A DNA stretch of 64,000 nucleotides from Aquibacillus sediminis (GTDB lineage Bacteria; Bacillota; Bacilli; Bacillales; Amphibacillaceae), in the NCBI RefSeq assembly GCF_005870085.1, contig NZ_SZNM01000009.1:42616-106615 (forward strand), written 5' to 3'. Positions 1 to 10,660 of this stretch are shown here, in pieces (position 1 is the first letter of the stretch; every line of letters starts with the position of its first letter). The notes under the pieces are model-generated. The model ran no database searches and was not told where the DNA came from. It worked only from the letters and a program-made list of their open reading frames with translations. The translations under genes were made by a program, and so were the position numbers.

Positions 1-59
1 CACCCCCACATGCAGTCAACAACAAACTTAATAGCAATACTCCGAATAGATGAAACTTA

Positions 60-935
60 TTAACTAACACGTTCCCCACTTCTAAACGCCTCCTTTTTAT
101 TTCCCTGTTTCACTTGCAAACTAATATCAAGTGCCTTGACGGAATGGGTTAAAAATCCTAACGAAATATAATCAACGCCCGTTCCTGAAAACGTAGCTAA
201 ATTTTCCAAGTTAATGCCGCCAGAGGCCTCGGTTACGATCGAACTAGGCACATAGGTAGCAAATTCCTTTACCTCCTCTGGTGTTCGATTATCAAACATA
301 ATCACATCTGCTCCAGCCTCGACGGCTTCCAATACTTCTTCCTTTGACTCTGTTTCCACCTCAATCTTAACCATGTGACCAACTTTTTCACGAACAGTCT
401 GTACGGCTTTGGTAATCGATCCGCTGAACGATATGTGGTTATCCTTAATCATCACACCATCATACAAGCCTTGACGGTGATTTTTTCCCCCACCAGTAAT
501 AACAGCATATTTATCAAGCATCCGTAAGCCAGGAATAGTTTTTCTTGTATCACAAATTTGAATCGAAGGATCATCGATTGTTTCCACACATTGATTGGTA
601 ATCGTCGCAATCCCACTCATACGCTGCATCAAATTTAAAATAACCCTTTCCCCTGTAAGCAAATGCGCAACAGGACCTGTTACTTCTGCAATTTTTTGAC
701 CAGCAGAAACATGATCACCATCTGAAATATGTATTCTGATCTCAATCGAAGAATCTAGTAAATGATACACTTCTTTAATAATGGTCGTCCCCGAAATAAC
801 GCCATCTTCCTTAGCAATAAACACCCCCGTTCCCACTTCATCAAGCGGAAAAATCGATTGACTCGTAATATCTTGATCACCAATATCCTCTAGTAAAAAG
901 GATTGGAGCATTGACCTTAGTTTTAGTGGATTCAT
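60..935 (-). CDS. nadC: Nicotinate-nucleotide pyrophosphorylase (carboxylating)
   Basis: Quinolinate phosphoribosyltransferase: converts quinolinate and PRPP to nicotinate mononucleotide, CO2 and PPi in cytoplasmic de novo NAD synthesis. The 291 residues match the family length, with an N-terminal QPRTase domain (about 20-105) and a C-terminal barrel (about 107-275). Visible motifs are DTRKTIPGLR (129-138), GGGKNHRQGLYDG (148-160), KDNH (164-167) and ASGGI (237-241). The ATG follows an AGGGGAGA ribosome binding site. No nadB or nadA is visible; either could lie beyond the window start. A NiaR-like palindrome lies upstream. Confidence 0.95.
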   Translation of the reverse strand: MNPLKLRSMLQSFLLEDIGDQDITSQSIFPLDEVGTGVFIAKEDGVISGTTIIKEVYHLLDSSIEIRIHISDGDHVSAGQKIAEVTGPVAHLLTGERVILNLMQRMSGIATITNQCVETIDDPSIQICDTRKTIPGLRMLDKYAVITGGGKNHRQGLYDGVMIKDNHISFSGSITKAVQTVREKVGHMVKIEVETESKEEVLEAVEAGADVIMFDNRTPEEVKEFATYVPSSIVTEASGGINLENLATFSGTGVDYISLGFLTHSVKALDISLQVKQGNKKEAFRSGERVS

Positions 936-1032
936 CCTATCTCCCCTTTATTTTGGTTAAAGTATCCTGTATGTAGTTGTTGGATTGTGAGTTTATTCAC
1001 ATTGGAATGAATTGTAGTTGGTAATTTGGTTT

Positions 1033-1060
1033 TTACAGGTGTCTTTACACATATATTTAC
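1033..1060. promoter_or_regulatory. Candidate NiaR (YrxA) operator upstream of nadC
   Basis: The leader of nadC holds GTGTCTTTACAC within a longer AT-rich stretch. It resembles, from memory, the niacin-responsive NiaR sites that control nad genes in Bacilli. The match is by eye and no position matrix was applied. Confidence 0.35.
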
Positions 1061-1218
1061 ATAAGTTGGTTAGAATGGCAAGAACCTTTATTAAAAAAAA
1101 GAAGCACGGGGATGGTTATTGGCTTCCTTCAGCTTCGTGTCTGGCACAACCTGAGGTTTAAACATAATTGAATCTTAATAGTAATTGCTGTACTTGTTCC
1201 AATAATATCTTATACATA

Positions 1219-1256
1219 ATAAGGAAGCAGGAGAACCGCCCCCTGCTTCCTTATTC
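1219..1256 (-). terminator. metE terminator made from an R2-type repeat
   Basis: A perfect 14-bp inverted repeat (AATAAGGAAGCAGG / CCTGCTTCCTTATT) directly follows the metE stop codon. Its loop has the GAGAACCG core of the dispersed R2 family, so a repeat copy appears to serve as the 3' hairpin of this operon. A second, degenerate R2-like stretch lies at about 1100-1150. Nothing else is recognisable between 936 and 1218. Confidence 0.6.
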
Positions 1257-3548
1257 TTATACTAAGTTGGATAGTTTTGATTCTCTTATTTCTTTTGCTG
1301 CTTGAACCATGACTTTAAGTGCTTCTATTGTTTTTCCTTCTTGTCTTGTTTTTAGACCACAATCAGGGTTAATCCAAAACTGCTTCGGTGAAATGGACTG
1401 TAATGGACGATTAATGTTTTGTTTAATCTCTTCCTTACTAGGGATTCGTGGACTATGAATATCATAGACACCAAGGCCGATTTCTTTTTCATACGTATTT
1501 TCCTCAAAGGTGGAAATAATTTCTCCATGACTCTTCGATGTTTCAATCGAAAGAACATCTGCATCCAATGCATCAATCGTATTAAAAATATTATGGAAAT
1601 CAGAGTAGCACATATGGGTATGAATTTGTGTATCGTCTTTTACTGATGATGTGGTCAATTTAAATCCATAAACAGCTGCATCTAAGTATTCAGATTGTTT
1701 AGCTGAATCTAGTGGTGTTCCTTCTCGTAACGCTGGTTCATCGACTTGAATAATTTTTATCCCTGCTTCTTCAATGGCCTTGACTTCTTCTTTCAACGCT
1801 AAAGCAATCTGGTTTAACACCGTATAACGTGGGACATCATCATATACGAACGACCAGTTTAGAATTGTTGTCGGACCGGTAAGCATCCCTTTGACCGGTT
1901 TGTCTGTTAATGATTGCGCATAAACCACTTCTTTTACTGTCATCGGTTGATCAAAAGAGACATCACCAACAATTAGAGGAGGTTTCACACATCTGGAACC
2001 ATAGGACTGGACCCAGCCAAATTCTGACACTTGAAAGCCATTTAATTTTTCACCAAAATATTCGACCATATCTGTCCGTTCAAATTCCCCATGAACAAGT
2101 ACATCAAGGCCAATATCTTCCTGAATAGCAATCCATTTTTTAATAGTATTTTTAATAAACTGTTCATAGTCTTCGTTCGTAATGTCACCATTACGCCATT
2201 TCCTTCGTGTCTGTTTAACTTCTGCTGTCTGCGGCAAGCTTCCAATCGTCGTAGTCGGAAGAACCGGTAGTTGCAAATCCTCCTGTTGCTTTTCGATACG
2301 TTTAGCAAACGGTAACGTACGTTTTGCATCTTGTTCACGAAGGTTTTCCACATTTCTTTTCACATCATGATCTTTACGATAATCGGACTGTTTTAAGTTA
2401 GTAAGTGCCTCATCACTAGCCTTCAGTTCTTCGGTAATACGCTGCTTTTTGTTGTTGGCCCCTTTAGTCAAGGTAACAACTTCTTCCAATTTTTCATCGG
2501 CAAAGGATAGTCCATCTTTGATAACCGGATCCAATGCTTGCTCATGCTTTTTCGTTACTGGAACATGAAGTAGCGAACAAGATGGTTGAATAATCAATGT
2601 GTCATGTTCTACATATCGCTCAATCTCTTTAATTAACTCCAAACGATTTTCTAAATCCGCCCTCCAAACGTTTCGACCATCGACAACACCAACGGCTAGA
2701 ACTTTATCGTTAGGGAAACCATGTTGCTTAATGGAGGCAAGTGAATCTCCATGAACAAAGTCAAGTCCAATCCCTTGAACAGGTAATTCTACCACTTCTT
2801 TATAATGAATGACGCGTTCAAAATAGGTTTGTAAAATAATATTTAATTTCGGGGTAGCTTCATCGAGCGCCGCGTAGACACGATGCGCATAGTCTAATAC
2901 TTCCTTTGATACATCGGTGCCAAAAATAGGCTCGTCTATTTGTACCCATTCGGCTCCCGCTTCCTCTAATTCCTTTAACACTTGAATATAAAGTGGTAAA
3001 AATGCTTGCAACAGCGTTGGGAAATCTTTTTCCTCATAGCCTTTAGATAATTTCAAGTACGTGATTGGACCTAAAATCACTGGTTTCCCATCAATTCCCA
3101 GTTCTTCCTTTGCCTCTGTGTAATACTTTAACGGGTAATTTTCCGTTAAGGTTGGCTTCACATTTTCTAATTCTGGCACAATGTAATGATAGTTGGTATT
3201 AAACCATTTTGTCATCACCGAAGCAACAGCATTTTTTACGCCTCTAGCTACTGCAAAATACGTTTCAAAATCCACTTTTCCACCATTATAATCAAAACGT
3301 TCCGGGATCACGCCAAACATCGCAGAAGTATCTAGTACATGGTCATAAAAGGAATAATCCCCAACTGGAATGAGATCGACCCCTGCCTTTTGTTGCTTCT
3401 TTAAGTTTTCCAGTCTTAGGTGCTTCGTTGTTTCTAGCAACTCCTCCTCGGAAATGGTCCGATTCCAATAGTTTTCAAGTGCCTTTTTCCATTCTCTTTT
3501 TTCCCCGATTCTTGGATAACCAAGATTTGAACTTAATAGATTTGTCAT
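1257..3548 (-). CDS. metE: Cobalamin-independent methionine synthase MetE
   Basis: 5-methyltetrahydropteroyltriglutamate-homocysteine methyltransferase, the last step of methionine synthesis. I place the start at 3548 ([15 protein letters not shown]), because GGAGGAGGAA lies at the right distance and the 30 codons further upstream look unlike the family. That gives 763 residues, the usual size. The C-terminal zinc ligands are visible in HTHMCYSDF (near 640) and PDCGLKTR (near 725), and the N-terminal folate-binding half is complete. It lies 31 nt behind yitJ, so both genes answer to the S-box upstream of yitJ. Confidence 0.96.
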   Translation of the reverse strand: MTNLLSSNLGYPRIGEKREWKKALENYWNRTISEEELLETTKHLRLENLKKQQKAGVDLIPVGDYSFYDHVLDTSAMFGVIPERFDYNGGKVDFETYFAVARGVKNAVASVMTKWFNTNYHYIVPELENVKPTLTENYPLKYYTEAKEELGIDGKPVILGPITYLKLSKGYEEKDFPTLLQAFLPLYIQVLKELEEAGAEWVQIDEPIFGTDVSKEVLDYAHRVYAALDEATPKLNIILQTYFERVIHYKEVVELPVQGIGLDFVHGDSLASIKQHGFPNDKVLAVGVVDGRNVWRADLENRLELIKEIERYVEHDTLIIQPSCSLLHVPVTKKHEQALDPVIKDGLSFADEKLEEVVTLTKGANNKKQRITEELKASDEALTNLKQSDYRKDHDVKRNVENLREQDAKRTLPFAKRIEKQQEDLQLPVLPTTTIGSLPQTAEVKQTRRKWRNGDITNEDYEQFIKNTIKKWIAIQEDIGLDVLVHGEFERTDMVEYFGEKLNGFQVSEFGWVQSYGSRCVKPPLIVGDVSFDQPMTVKEVVYAQSLTDKPVKGMLTGPTTILNWSFVYDDVPRYTVLNQIALALKEEVKAIEEAGIKIIQVDEPALREGTPLDSAKQSEYLDAAVYGFKLTTSSVKDDTQIHTHMCYSDFHNIFNTIDALDADVLSIETSKSHGEIISTFEENTYEKEIGLGVYDIHSPRIPSKEEIKQNINRPLQSISPKQFWINPDCGLKTRQEGKTIEALKVMVQAAKEIRESKLSNLV

Positions 3549-3579
3549 GTTACATTCCTCCTCCATTTTTTTTATAATC

Positions 3580-5427
3580 CTACTGGGATAATAATGCTCT
3601 TTTTCGTAACTTTTTCTGTATATACTTGGATAGTTCAACTGTTAAGTCATAGCGCATAAACGGTGTAACTAAATAGATACCGTGAAAATGTTCCATCGCT
3701 GTGTCAATTAACTCCCTGGCGATGGTAAGACCTTCTGCAATCGATTCTCCACGACTTTCGGCCACCGCCCGCATACGATCACGTGTGTTATCCTCTAGCT
3801 TCATTCCTGGCACTTCATTATGCAGAAATTCCGCATTCCTTGTCGAAGTTAGCGGCATAATTCCGATAAAAATCGGCGTATCGAGATGCTTCGTTGCTTG
3901 TTTTAACTCCTTTATTTTTTCTGAACTGAATATTGGCTGGGTCAGAAAATAATCGGAACCACACGCGATTTTCTTCTCCAATCGTTTCACTGCTTTTTCC
4001 AGGTTAGCAACGTTTGGATTAAAAGCAGACGCTACCCGAAAGTCCGTTTTTTGTCGTAACGATTTTCCTGAAAAAGATAACCCCTTTTCATTACTTTGTT
4101 TAATTAATTTGGTCAACTCAAAAGAGGTCACATCAAACACTGATGTTGCTCCAGGAAAATCTCCTATTTTGGTGGGGTCACCAGTAACTGCCAAAATTTC
4201 ATGGATCCCCAACGTGTGCAACCCCATTAAATGTGATTGTAATCCAATTAAATTACGGTCACGGCACGTCAAATGAACTAGGGGCGTGATCCCGATATCG
4301 TGTTTTTTAATCAATGTCGCCACTGCGATATTACTAACTCTCGGTGTCGCTAATGAATTATCCGCGATCGTGACCGCATCCACACCGGCCTCTTTTAGCG
4401 CTTTTACACCGCTTAAGTATTCATCTACTTGCAAATGCTTGGGCGGATCCAATTCAACAATTATCGTATGACACTTTTTGGTGATTTCCGGTAAAGATAG
4501 CTTTTCTCGAACTGGGTTTTCTTGTATTTCTATGGTGGGTTGTTTTGTTGTCGGTGTTTTTTCTTGTAGTGGTTGCAGTCCTTTGATGCCATTCGCAAGT
4601 GCACGGACATGTTCAGGTGTCGTTCCACAACACCCTCCAATTAATCGCACACCTTCATCTCTGAACTCTCTCGCACATTGAATGAAGTAATCTGGGTGGT
4701 TGTTATAAATAAGCTTGCCATTTCGATAAGCTGGCAAACTCGCATTAGGATACGCCGCTAAATAAGCATGCTTAGGCAGCGGTACAGATGCTAGTGATTT
4801 CACCATATGATGTGGTCCAAGTCGACAATTAACCCCAACGACATCCGCCCCTAAATCCTCTAAGCGTTGTAACACATCTGGCAACAATGTACCATTTTCG
4901 AGGACGCCAGGTTCATGCATTGACACATTCGTTATAATTGGTAAATTCGTTTCCTCTCTTACGATCGCTAAAACTGTTTTTAATTCTTCTAAATCATAAT
5001 ACGTTTCCAAAAGCAGACCATCGACGCCTTCTAACAAGAGGCAATAAAGTTGTTCCCTAAAGCTTCGTTTAATTTCTTCCATCGTTCCTAAAAGTTTTTG
5101 CGTGCCTTGGATTCCTCCAATCGTACCGAGGACAAACGCTTCGTTTTTGGCCGCCTGCTTAGCAATTTTCACAGCAGAAGCATTTATTTTTTTGACTTGA
5201 TCCTCCAACCCATATCTCGCCAGTTTTATATAATTGGCACCATACGTATTGGTTTGAATCACATCTGCGCCCGCTGTAATATACGCCTCATGCACATGCC
5301 GTATTTCCTCCGGATGGGTAAGGTTCATTTGTTCAAAACAACGATCCACTCCATGAGAATACAGTAGCGTTCCCATCGCCCCATCCCCAATCAAAATCTT
5401 GTCATTGAGTGCGGTTAATAAGTTCAA
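3580..5427 (-). CDS. yitJ: Bifunctional homocysteine S-methyltransferase / methylenetetrahydrofolate reductase
   Basis: A YitJ-type fusion of 615 residues. The N-terminal homocysteine methyltransferase domain (about 1-290) has the zinc cysteines GVNCRLG and [10 protein letters not shown]. The C-terminal part (about 320-610) is a MetF-type 5,10-methylene-THF reductase, which makes the methyl donor for MetE. The start is a TTG codon preceded by AAAGGGG. It is the first gene of the yitJ-metE operon under an S-box leader. Pairing these two genes in one transcript makes methyl-THF supply and use co-regulated. Confidence 0.94.
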   Translation of the reverse strand: MNLLTALNDKILIGDGAMGTLLYSHGVDRCFEQMNLTHPEEIRHVHEAYITAGADVIQTNTYGANYIKLARYGLEDQVKKINASAVKIAKQAAKNEAFVLGTIGGIQGTQKLLGTMEEIKRSFREQLYCLLLEGVDGLLLETYYDLEELKTVLAIVREETNLPIITNVSMHEPGVLENGTLLPDVLQRLEDLGADVVGVNCRLGPHHMVKSLASVPLPKHAYLAAYPNASLPAYRNGKLIYNNHPDYFIQCAREFRDEGVRLIGGCCGTTPEHVRALANGIKGLQPLQEKTPTTKQPTIEIQENPVREKLSLPEITKKCHTIIVELDPPKHLQVDEYLSGVKALKEAGVDAVTIADNSLATPRVSNIAVATLIKKHDIGITPLVHLTCRDRNLIGLQSHLMGLHTLGIHEILAVTGDPTKIGDFPGATSVFDVTSFELTKLIKQSNEKGLSFSGKSLRQKTDFRVASAFNPNVANLEKAVKRLEKKIACGSDYFLTQPIFSSEKIKELKQATKHLDTPIFIGIMPLTSTRNAEFLHNEVPGMKLEDNTRDRMRAVAESRGESIAEGLTIARELIDTAMEHFHGIYLVTPFMRYDLTVELSKYIQKKLRKRALLSQ

Positions 5428-5498
5428 TCAATCAAACCCCTTTCCTTTTGAATGATCCTTCGTCCTCCTCCCTCACTTTTTTGGTGTTTAACATATAA

Positions 5499-5527
5499 AA
5501 AAACCTCTCCTTGAAAAAGAAGAGGTT
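5499..5527 (-). terminator. Expression-platform terminator of the S-box
   Basis: On the minus strand AACCTCT...AGAGGTT is followed by a run of seven T, between the S-box aptamer and yitJ. This is the hairpin expected to form when S-adenosylmethionine is bound. Confidence 0.85.
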
Positions 5528-5548
5528 GACACCATAGGCTTTGTTGCT

Positions 5549-5650
5549 CTTCTTATCTTCAAGCATGTTGCTTCTGGAATTAGCACAGTACTCCACGAGT
5601 CTGCTGCTGAGGTATCAAAGGGCCAGTCCCTCCACCTCTCTGGATAAGAA
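5549..5650 (-). promoter_or_regulatory. SAM-I (S-box) riboswitch
   Basis: Read on the minus strand, the leader has the S-box signature: TTCTTATCCAGAGAGG, then GGAGGGACTGGCCC, then GATACCTCAGCAGC, closed by GATAAGAA, which pairs with the 5' strand as P1. SAM binding is expected to release the downstream terminator and switch off yitJ-metE. A TTTACA-17-TACTAA promoter-like pair lies just upstream. Confidence 0.93.
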
Positions 5651-5847
5651 AGTTGCTTATGAAATTTTTATACTGATTAGTACTCTACCGCCTTTCACAT
5701 GTAAAGTCAACACAATTTTCGTAAAATTTATATTTTTCCGAAAAGTAAAGCACGGGGACGATTTTTGTGCTTCCTTACCGGTGACAGGCACTGCTACTAT
5801 TTCTAGAAAAAAGCCACATTAAAAAGATCCTTTTCCAACTTAATTTC

Positions 5848-5901
5848 CTAAAAATAAAAAGACCCACCGTGGTCCGCATCTGTGAGAGGCGTGGTGGGTT
5901 C
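5848..5901 (-). terminator. Orphan minus-strand terminator-like hairpin
   Basis: AACCCACC...GGTGGGTC followed by TTTTTATTTTT on the minus strand. No gene that it could terminate is visible between it and the chemoreceptor gene at 6485. It may mark a small RNA or a lost gene. Confidence 0.4.
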
Positions 5902-5974
5902 TGTTAACAATAATTCATCTTAGAAAAAGGGTAACGTGTCAATAATTGATTAGTATCCACAGATGGTAACAGGC

Positions 5975-6052
5975 ACCACCAACGGAAGCAGGAGAACCGT
6001 CCCCACGCTTCCCCGCTGGGACAAATGCCCTGTCCTGTCCCCTTGTCCCTAT
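5975..6052. repeat. R2 plus R1-like dispersed repeats
   Basis: GGAAGCAGGAGAACCGTCCC (R2 core) is followed at once by a degenerate R1 (GGGACAAATGCCCTGTCC). A related R2-like stretch lies at about 5750-5800. No coding region is recognised between 5652 and 6484. Confidence 0.6.
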
Positions 6053-6484
6053 CCCCTAATATAAATAGTTATCTCTTTTGTATTCCTTATAATTTAAATG
6101 GGCGAATCAGTCCATTTAATTTTTATTCACATTTCCCCCATGACTTTGCGTCCCAATCTTTCTATTGGTTTGCCTTTACTTATATTAAATTTTGATAACA
6201 ACGCTAAAATCTTAACTTCAATCTGTTAGACCTTAATAATAACAGTAACAAACGACTTGTTTCATCACAATTCAACATATTTCTGCAACTTATCTGATTT
6301 GATATAAAATTAACTTTTCATTCCATTTAGTTAACAACCATTCAGACTGGTGAGAGTGCCTTCATATATTTAATTTATTAAAAATTTTTTTAACAAAAAT
6401 TCAATGATATGTTACACTAGAAGAAGTTTTTTGACAAAATTCAACATTATTATTTACTAGTGCAGCTAGAAGGGAAGGGAAGTA

Positions 6485-8539
6485 ATGAAGAAAATATTAG
6501 AGAAGTTCACTATGTTCGGCAAAATCATGCTAATTTTACCATTCATTATTATATTTCTTGGAGTGTTAACGTTTATCAGTTACAACAATGCATCGAGCGA
6601 ATTAAATGATTCCATTGACAATCGAATGGCATCAAAGCTAAATGAAACAGTTGAAATAGTCGATAAGAAGTTAACAACGCATGAAAGAAACTTAGTCACA
6701 ACCAAAGCGTTAGTAGAATCGCGGGCTAATGATTTAACTAGGGACCAATATCGTGCCTACTTTGAACAATTACTACCAAGTAATGAAGAAACCTATGGGT
6801 TAGGGGTATGGTATGAACCTTATACATATAACGAAAATGAGGAGTATTTCGGCCCATATGTCTATAAAGATGGAGATAGCATTCTATACACAGAGGATTA
6901 TGAAGATCCGTCTTACAATTATCATGAGATTGACTGGTATAAGCAGGGACTTCAGTCAGAAACACCAGTTTGGACTGCTCCTTATTATGATGAGACATTA
7001 GATCAAACCTTTATCACAACCGGTGTTGCTTTTTCCAATCAAAATGGAACAACAGAAGGAGTTATTACAAGCGACTATGTATTAAATTCGATTCAAACAC
7101 TAATTTCAGATATTCAAGTAGAGAAAACTGGTTATGCCGTTCTTATTGATGAAAATGGGGGCTATCTGGCTCATCCTAATACTGAATGGCTTCTTTCCGC
7201 GGATATATCAAATCAAATAAAAGAGACAAAACACGTGGAAAATCTATTATCAACAGCAAACGGTACGATCCATTCTGAAGCTAACGACAAGGAATATGAG
7301 GTGTATTATCAAACATTACCAAAGGTGGGATGGAAAGTTCTTCTGTTTGCCCCATCTGAAGAATTATATGCATCTTTACCGTCCTTATTAAGTAAATTAA
7401 TCATTACAAGTGTTATCTTAATTGCATTGATCATCGTTATTGTTTACTTTATCGGAAATACAATTTCAAGAGATGCCAAACAAATGAATGCCCATCTAGA
7501 AACACTAGCTTCAGGAGATCTAACCCATCGGATCGATGTGCAATCAAAAGATGAATTTGGGCAAATGGGCCGATATTTTAATTCTTCCATTCACTCTTTA
7601 CAAACAATGTTAGCCACCATCTCCCAAAGCACTGAGAATGTCGCTTCAACATCTGAGCAGTTATCTGCTAGTTCTCAAGAAATTAATTCTTCTATCGAAG
7701 AGGTGGCCTCCTCAATCCAAGATGTCGCCAGTAATGCAGAGAACCAAAACAGACTTGCGGTTGATTTATCGACATCCAGTGAGGGAATGCAAGGGAAAAT
7801 GAAACAAATGGCTAATTTTGTTCAAAGTATTGAAAAAAAGGCCTCTCAATCTACGAAACTTGCAGATAAAGGAAGCAATACAATTGAAGAAGTGATCAAG
7901 AAAATGACTGATTTAAATCAACACGTGAAGGATTCATCTAGTGTCATTCATTCCCTAAATAAAAAGTCAGATCAAATTGAACAAATGGCAAATTTAATTA
8001 CCGATGTGACGGAACAGACGAATTTACTTGCATTAAATGCTGCCATTGAGGCTGCACGAGCAGGAGAGGCAGGAAAAGGCTTCGCTGTTGTAGCAGAAGA
8101 AGTTCGTAAACTAGCAGAACAATCTGGAAAAGCTTCACAGGAGATTAATAACACCATAAGCGGCATACAACAAGAAGTGTCTCAGTCAGTTATTATGATG
8201 GATAATAGTCAAACCATTGCTGGTGAGGGGATTCATTCTGTCGAAGAGGCAGGTAAGTCCTTTGACGCGATCACATCATCTATTTTTGACTTATCATCTA
8301 AGGTAACTGATTTAACGACAGAAATGAATCATGTGTTAGGTGAAATGAATACAATCAATGACTTATCGAGTCAAGTCAATAACGATTCAACCAATACGAG
8401 CGATCTAGCAAATAATGTGTCCGCCGCAACCGAAGAACAAGTTTCGATGATGACAGAAATAGCAAAAGCTGCCGAATCATTAGCCGAATTAGCCCAACAA
8501 CTTCAAGAAGAAATAACTAACTTTAAAGTAGATAAATAG
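6485..8539 (+). CDS. Methyl-accepting chemotaxis protein with dCache sensor
   Basis: Membrane chemoreceptor of 684 residues. TM1 lies at about 12-33, followed by a long extracellular dCache-type domain (about 38-295, with the WY/DP-rich pattern of that fold), TM2 (about 299-323), HAMP (about 325-378) and a cytoplasmic coiled coil. The conserved hairpin tip reads [19 protein letters not shown]. It signals to CheA/CheW. The ATG follows AGAAGGGAAGGGA. The gene stands alone with a TTGACA box about 55 nt upstream. The ligand cannot be told from sequence. Confidence 0.93.
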   Translation: MKKILEKFTMFGKIMLILPFIIIFLGVLTFISYNNASSELNDSIDNRMASKLNETVEIVDKKLTTHERNLVTTKALVESRANDLTRDQYRAYFEQLLPSNEETYGLGVWYEPYTYNENEEYFGPYVYKDGDSILYTEDYEDPSYNYHEIDWYKQGLQSETPVWTAPYYDETLDQTFITTGVAFSNQNGTTEGVITSDYVLNSIQTLISDIQVEKTGYAVLIDENGGYLAHPNTEWLLSADISNQIKETKHVENLLSTANGTIHSEANDKEYEVYYQTLPKVGWKVLLFAPSEELYASLPSLLSKLIITSVILIALIIVIVYFIGNTISRDAKQMNAHLETLASGDLTHRIDVQSKDEFGQMGRYFNSSIHSLQTMLATISQSTENVASTSEQLSASSQEINSSIEEVASSIQDVASNAENQNRLAVDLSTSSEGMQGKMKQMANFVQSIEKKASQSTKLADKGSNTIEEVIKKMTDLNQHVKDSSSVIHSLNKKSDQIEQMANLITDVTEQTNLLALNAAIEAARAGEAGKGFAVVAEEVRKLAEQSGKASQEINNTISGIQQEVSQSVIMMDNSQTIAGEGIHSVEEAGKSFDAITSSIFDLSSKVTDLTTEMNHVLGEMNTINDLSSQVNNDSTNTSDLANNVSAATEEQVSMMTEIAKAAESLAELAQQLQEEITNFKVDK

Positions 8540-8552
8540 ACGGACAAGGGTC

Positions 8553-8582
8553 TGGGCTATGGGGTCTGTACCCCATAGCCCA
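8553..8582. terminator. Strong hairpin after the chemoreceptor gene
   Basis: GGGCTATGGGG and CCCCATAGCCC form a perfect 11-bp stem around TCTGTA, 14 nt after the stop codon. No T-run follows, so it may act as a 3' stabilising hairpin or be a variant of the R4 palindrome (GGGGTCTGACCCC). Confidence 0.5.
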
Positions 8583-8703
8583 CAATATTACATAAACTTA
8601 ACTTCCTTCTTCGTCAATGAGAACGTTGATAGGTCATCACTTCGCATAGTGCTTCGTCGGTGGGAATAATCAAAGGAACTAATGCACCAATCGAAAGCTT
8701 CTT

Positions 8704-8755
8704 TTAACGGTGACAGGCACCACCTTAGGAAGCAGGAGAACCGGTCCCATGCTTC
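8704..8755. repeat. R2 dispersed repeat
   Basis: Contains GTGACAGGCACCACC and GGAAGCAGGAGAACCGGTCC, ending in GCTTC, which matches the copies at 5975 and 17925. Not coding. Confidence 0.6.
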
Positions 8756-8767
8756 AACAAGGATGAT

Positions 8768-8948
8768 GCGGACATTTAGTGCGCTATTTAAACAAAAATC
8801 CCCTGTTTGGCAGTGTGAACGGACATCTAGTACACTATTTAAACTAAATCAAGAAAAATTCACTCATTTTTGGCTGATTATAGGAAAAGATGTCCGCAAA
8901 CAGCAGAAAAAGACTATTTTTAACTCCAATAAAGGAATAAATGTCCGC
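8768..8948. repeat. R3 dyad repeat, copy 1
   Basis: Starts GCGGACATTTAGTGCGCTA and ends AAATGTCCGC. Two direct boxes (CGGACAT..AGT at 8769 and 8820) are mirrored by two inverted boxes (ATGTCCGC ending at 8897 and 8948). Both spacings are 51 nt. The same layout recurs at 32847 and 42535. Confidence 0.8.
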
Positions 8949-9006
8949 GCACGTCGATTACCGTACTGTGATACGAGACAACCACGCTTACCAACGACAC
9001 TTTTCA

Positions 9007-9036
9007 CGGGGACAAGTGCCCTGTCCCCGTCCCCCC
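9007..9036. repeat. R1 dispersed repeat
   Basis: GGGGACAAGTGCCCTGTCCCC with outer GGGACA/TGTCCC pairing. It lies immediately 3' of hps. Confidence 0.65.
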
Positions 9037-9043
9037 CATGCTT

Positions 9044-9664
9044 CTATGAATCTATTATTTGTTTCATTTTCGCAGCTACGTTATTAGGGGCTTTGGCTTT
9101 GGTGATTGCACTTCCGACAATCACAATGTCTGGGTTCTCTTTGGCTATCCCTGGTAGTGTATCTAAATTAACTCCTCCTGCAACAGAAGTTTCAAAACGA
9201 TACCCTTTTACTAACGAAAATAAGTCTGTACTAAATTGTCCTTCTGATTGCTTATCTTTTCCTACGTGAAGGCTAACGAAATCAACACCAATTTCTTGTA
9301 GTTGTTCAATTCGATCTCTTGAATCTACTTCAAGTAAATCTACCATAATATGTTTTCCATATTCTTCGGCAACCTTCAGAGTATCTGTGATTGTTGAATC
9401 ATTTGAGAAAGCCATCACTGTTACTATATCAGCCCCTGCATCAAAGGCTTGTATTGCTTCATGTTTTCCAGCATCACACGTCTTCATATCTGCTAAAATC
9501 GTTTTTTCAGGATAAAGCTCACGTAACTCACGAACAATAGCCATTCCGTATTCTTTAATTACACCTGTTCCAACTTCGATAATATCAATTGACTCTTTTG
9601 TATCATTCACTATCTCGATACATGATTTTCTCGTCATCCGATCCAATGCTAACTGCAATTGCAC
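9044..9664 (-). CDS. 3-hexulose-6-phosphate synthase-like decarboxylase/aldolase
   Basis: A 206-residue member of the OMP-decarboxylase-fold group that holds HPS and 3-keto-gulonate-6-phosphate decarboxylase. Conserved landmarks are QLALD (N-terminus), the metal-binding DMKTCDAG (about 60-67), and late AGGVN and IVGSAIT phosphate-binding loops. It differs from the canonical HxlA at 61956 where that protein has DLKTMDAA and HTGYD: here the second motif is HVGKD. It is the last gene of the sugar-acid operon; PHI is the first. The reaction may be HPS (ribulose-5-phosphate plus formaldehyde) or a related decarboxylation; sequence alone does not decide. Confidence 0.8.
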   Translation of the reverse strand: MQLQLALDRMTRKSCIEIVNDTKESIDIIEVGTGVIKEYGMAIVRELRELYPEKTILADMKTCDAGKHEAIQAFDAGADIVTVMAFSNDSTITDTLKVAEEYGKHIMVDLLEVDSRDRIEQLQEIGVDFVSLHVGKDKQSEGQFSTDLFSLVKGYRFETSVAGGVNLDTLPGIAKENPDIVIVGSAITKAKAPNNVAAKMKQIIDS

Positions 9665-9707
9665 TATACCCCTCCTCTAATCGTCGTTCCGGTTACATGA
9701 TCTAATC

Positions 9708-10658
9708 TTATCGTTCGATTACTTCAATTTCTCCAAGGCGACCTTGGACATCTTCATAGTATGGCAATCCTTCGTTATCGCCTTTCACACCAACAACCAT
9801 TGAACCAATTGTGTTGGCAAATTCGAGTATTCTGCCTAATGGCCAACCATTTAGCACTCCAAAAAGGAACCCGGAATCAAACCCGTCACCAGCTCCAACT
9901 GTGTCGACAACTTTTGGGGCCTTAGCAGGTGGTGCTTCCAAATATTCGCCGTTATAATAACCTACAGAACCTTTTCCGCCTTGTTTAATTGCAATATAAG
10001 AAATTCCTAACTCTTTAATGGATTCAATAATTGCTTTAGGTTCTTTTTCTCCGATAATAATATCCATTTCCTCATCACCAGCAAGTAAGATATCAACATA
10101 AGGAAGAATTTTTAACAAAGCTTCTCTCGCTTCCATTTTACTCCACATCCGCAAACGAATATTTGGATCAAACGATATCATTAGACCATGTTTTTTCGCT
10201 AACTCTATTGCACGATCAAAAATCTCCATGTTCTTCGGATCGATCGCCGGAAAAATTCCAGTTAAATGAAGTACTCTTGCTTGTTTAAAATATTCTTCAT
10301 CTATATCATCAGGGGTCATGGATAATACCGGAGATTTATCACGATAGTAAAACGTTCGCACACTCCCATCTTCCATAACCTCTTTAAAGTTGAGTGACGT
10401 TGGATAGCCATCAACAAGCTTTACTTGGGAAATGTCAATCCCTTCTCCACGCGCAAATGTTTGAATATATCTTCCAAATTCGTCATTTCCCAATCTACTA
10501 ATATACCCTGAGTTTAGTCCTAGACGGGCACAACCAATCGCTACATTCAGCTCCGCTCCACCAATATTTTTGTTAAAGCTGTTCACGAACTTCATCGGAC
10601 CTGTTGAACCAGGATTAAATGCAATCATTGCTTCTCCTATTGTAATGACATCATACAT
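9708..10658 (-). CDS. kdgK: 2-keto-3-deoxygluconate kinase (PfkB family)
   Basis: Ribokinase-family sugar kinase, probably phosphorylating KDG to KDPG, the substrate of the aldolase encoded in the same operon. The N-terminus has IGEAM and NIGGAELNVA, and the C-terminal PfkB signature DTVGAGDGFDSGF supplies the anion hole and catalytic Asp. I prefer the ATG at 10658 (MYDVITIGEAM): AGGAGG lies 7 nt upstream of it but only 1 nt from the ATG at 10664. The ATG at 10664 overlaps the rpiA stop, so translation is coupled to rpiA. Assignment to KDG rather than another sugar rests on the neighbours. Confidence 0.86.
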   Translation of the reverse strand: MYDVITIGEAMIAFNPGSTGPMKFVNSFNKNIGGAELNVAIGCARLGLNSGYISRLGNDEFGRYIQTFARGEGIDISQVKLVDGYPTSLNFKEVMEDGSVRTFYYRDKSPVLSMTPDDIDEEYFKQARVLHLTGIFPAIDPKNMEIFDRAIELAKKHGLMISFDPNIRLRMWSKMEAREALLKILPYVDILLAGDEEMDIIIGEKEPKAIIESIKELGISYIAIKQGGKGSVGYYNGEYLEAPPAKAPKVVDTVGAGDGFDSGFLFGVLNGWPLGRILEFANTIGSMVVGVKGDNEGLPYYEDVQGRLGEIEVIER

Positions 10659-10660
10659 GT

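Noticed and set aside
5541-5822. Plus-strand frame of 93 codons
   Set aside because: Lies over the S-box riboswitch and its promoter on the other strand; composition not protein-like.
8682-9269. Plus-strand frame of 195 codons
   Set aside because: It runs across R2, R3 and R1 repeats and then antisense to hps; no ribosome binding site and no family-like sequence.
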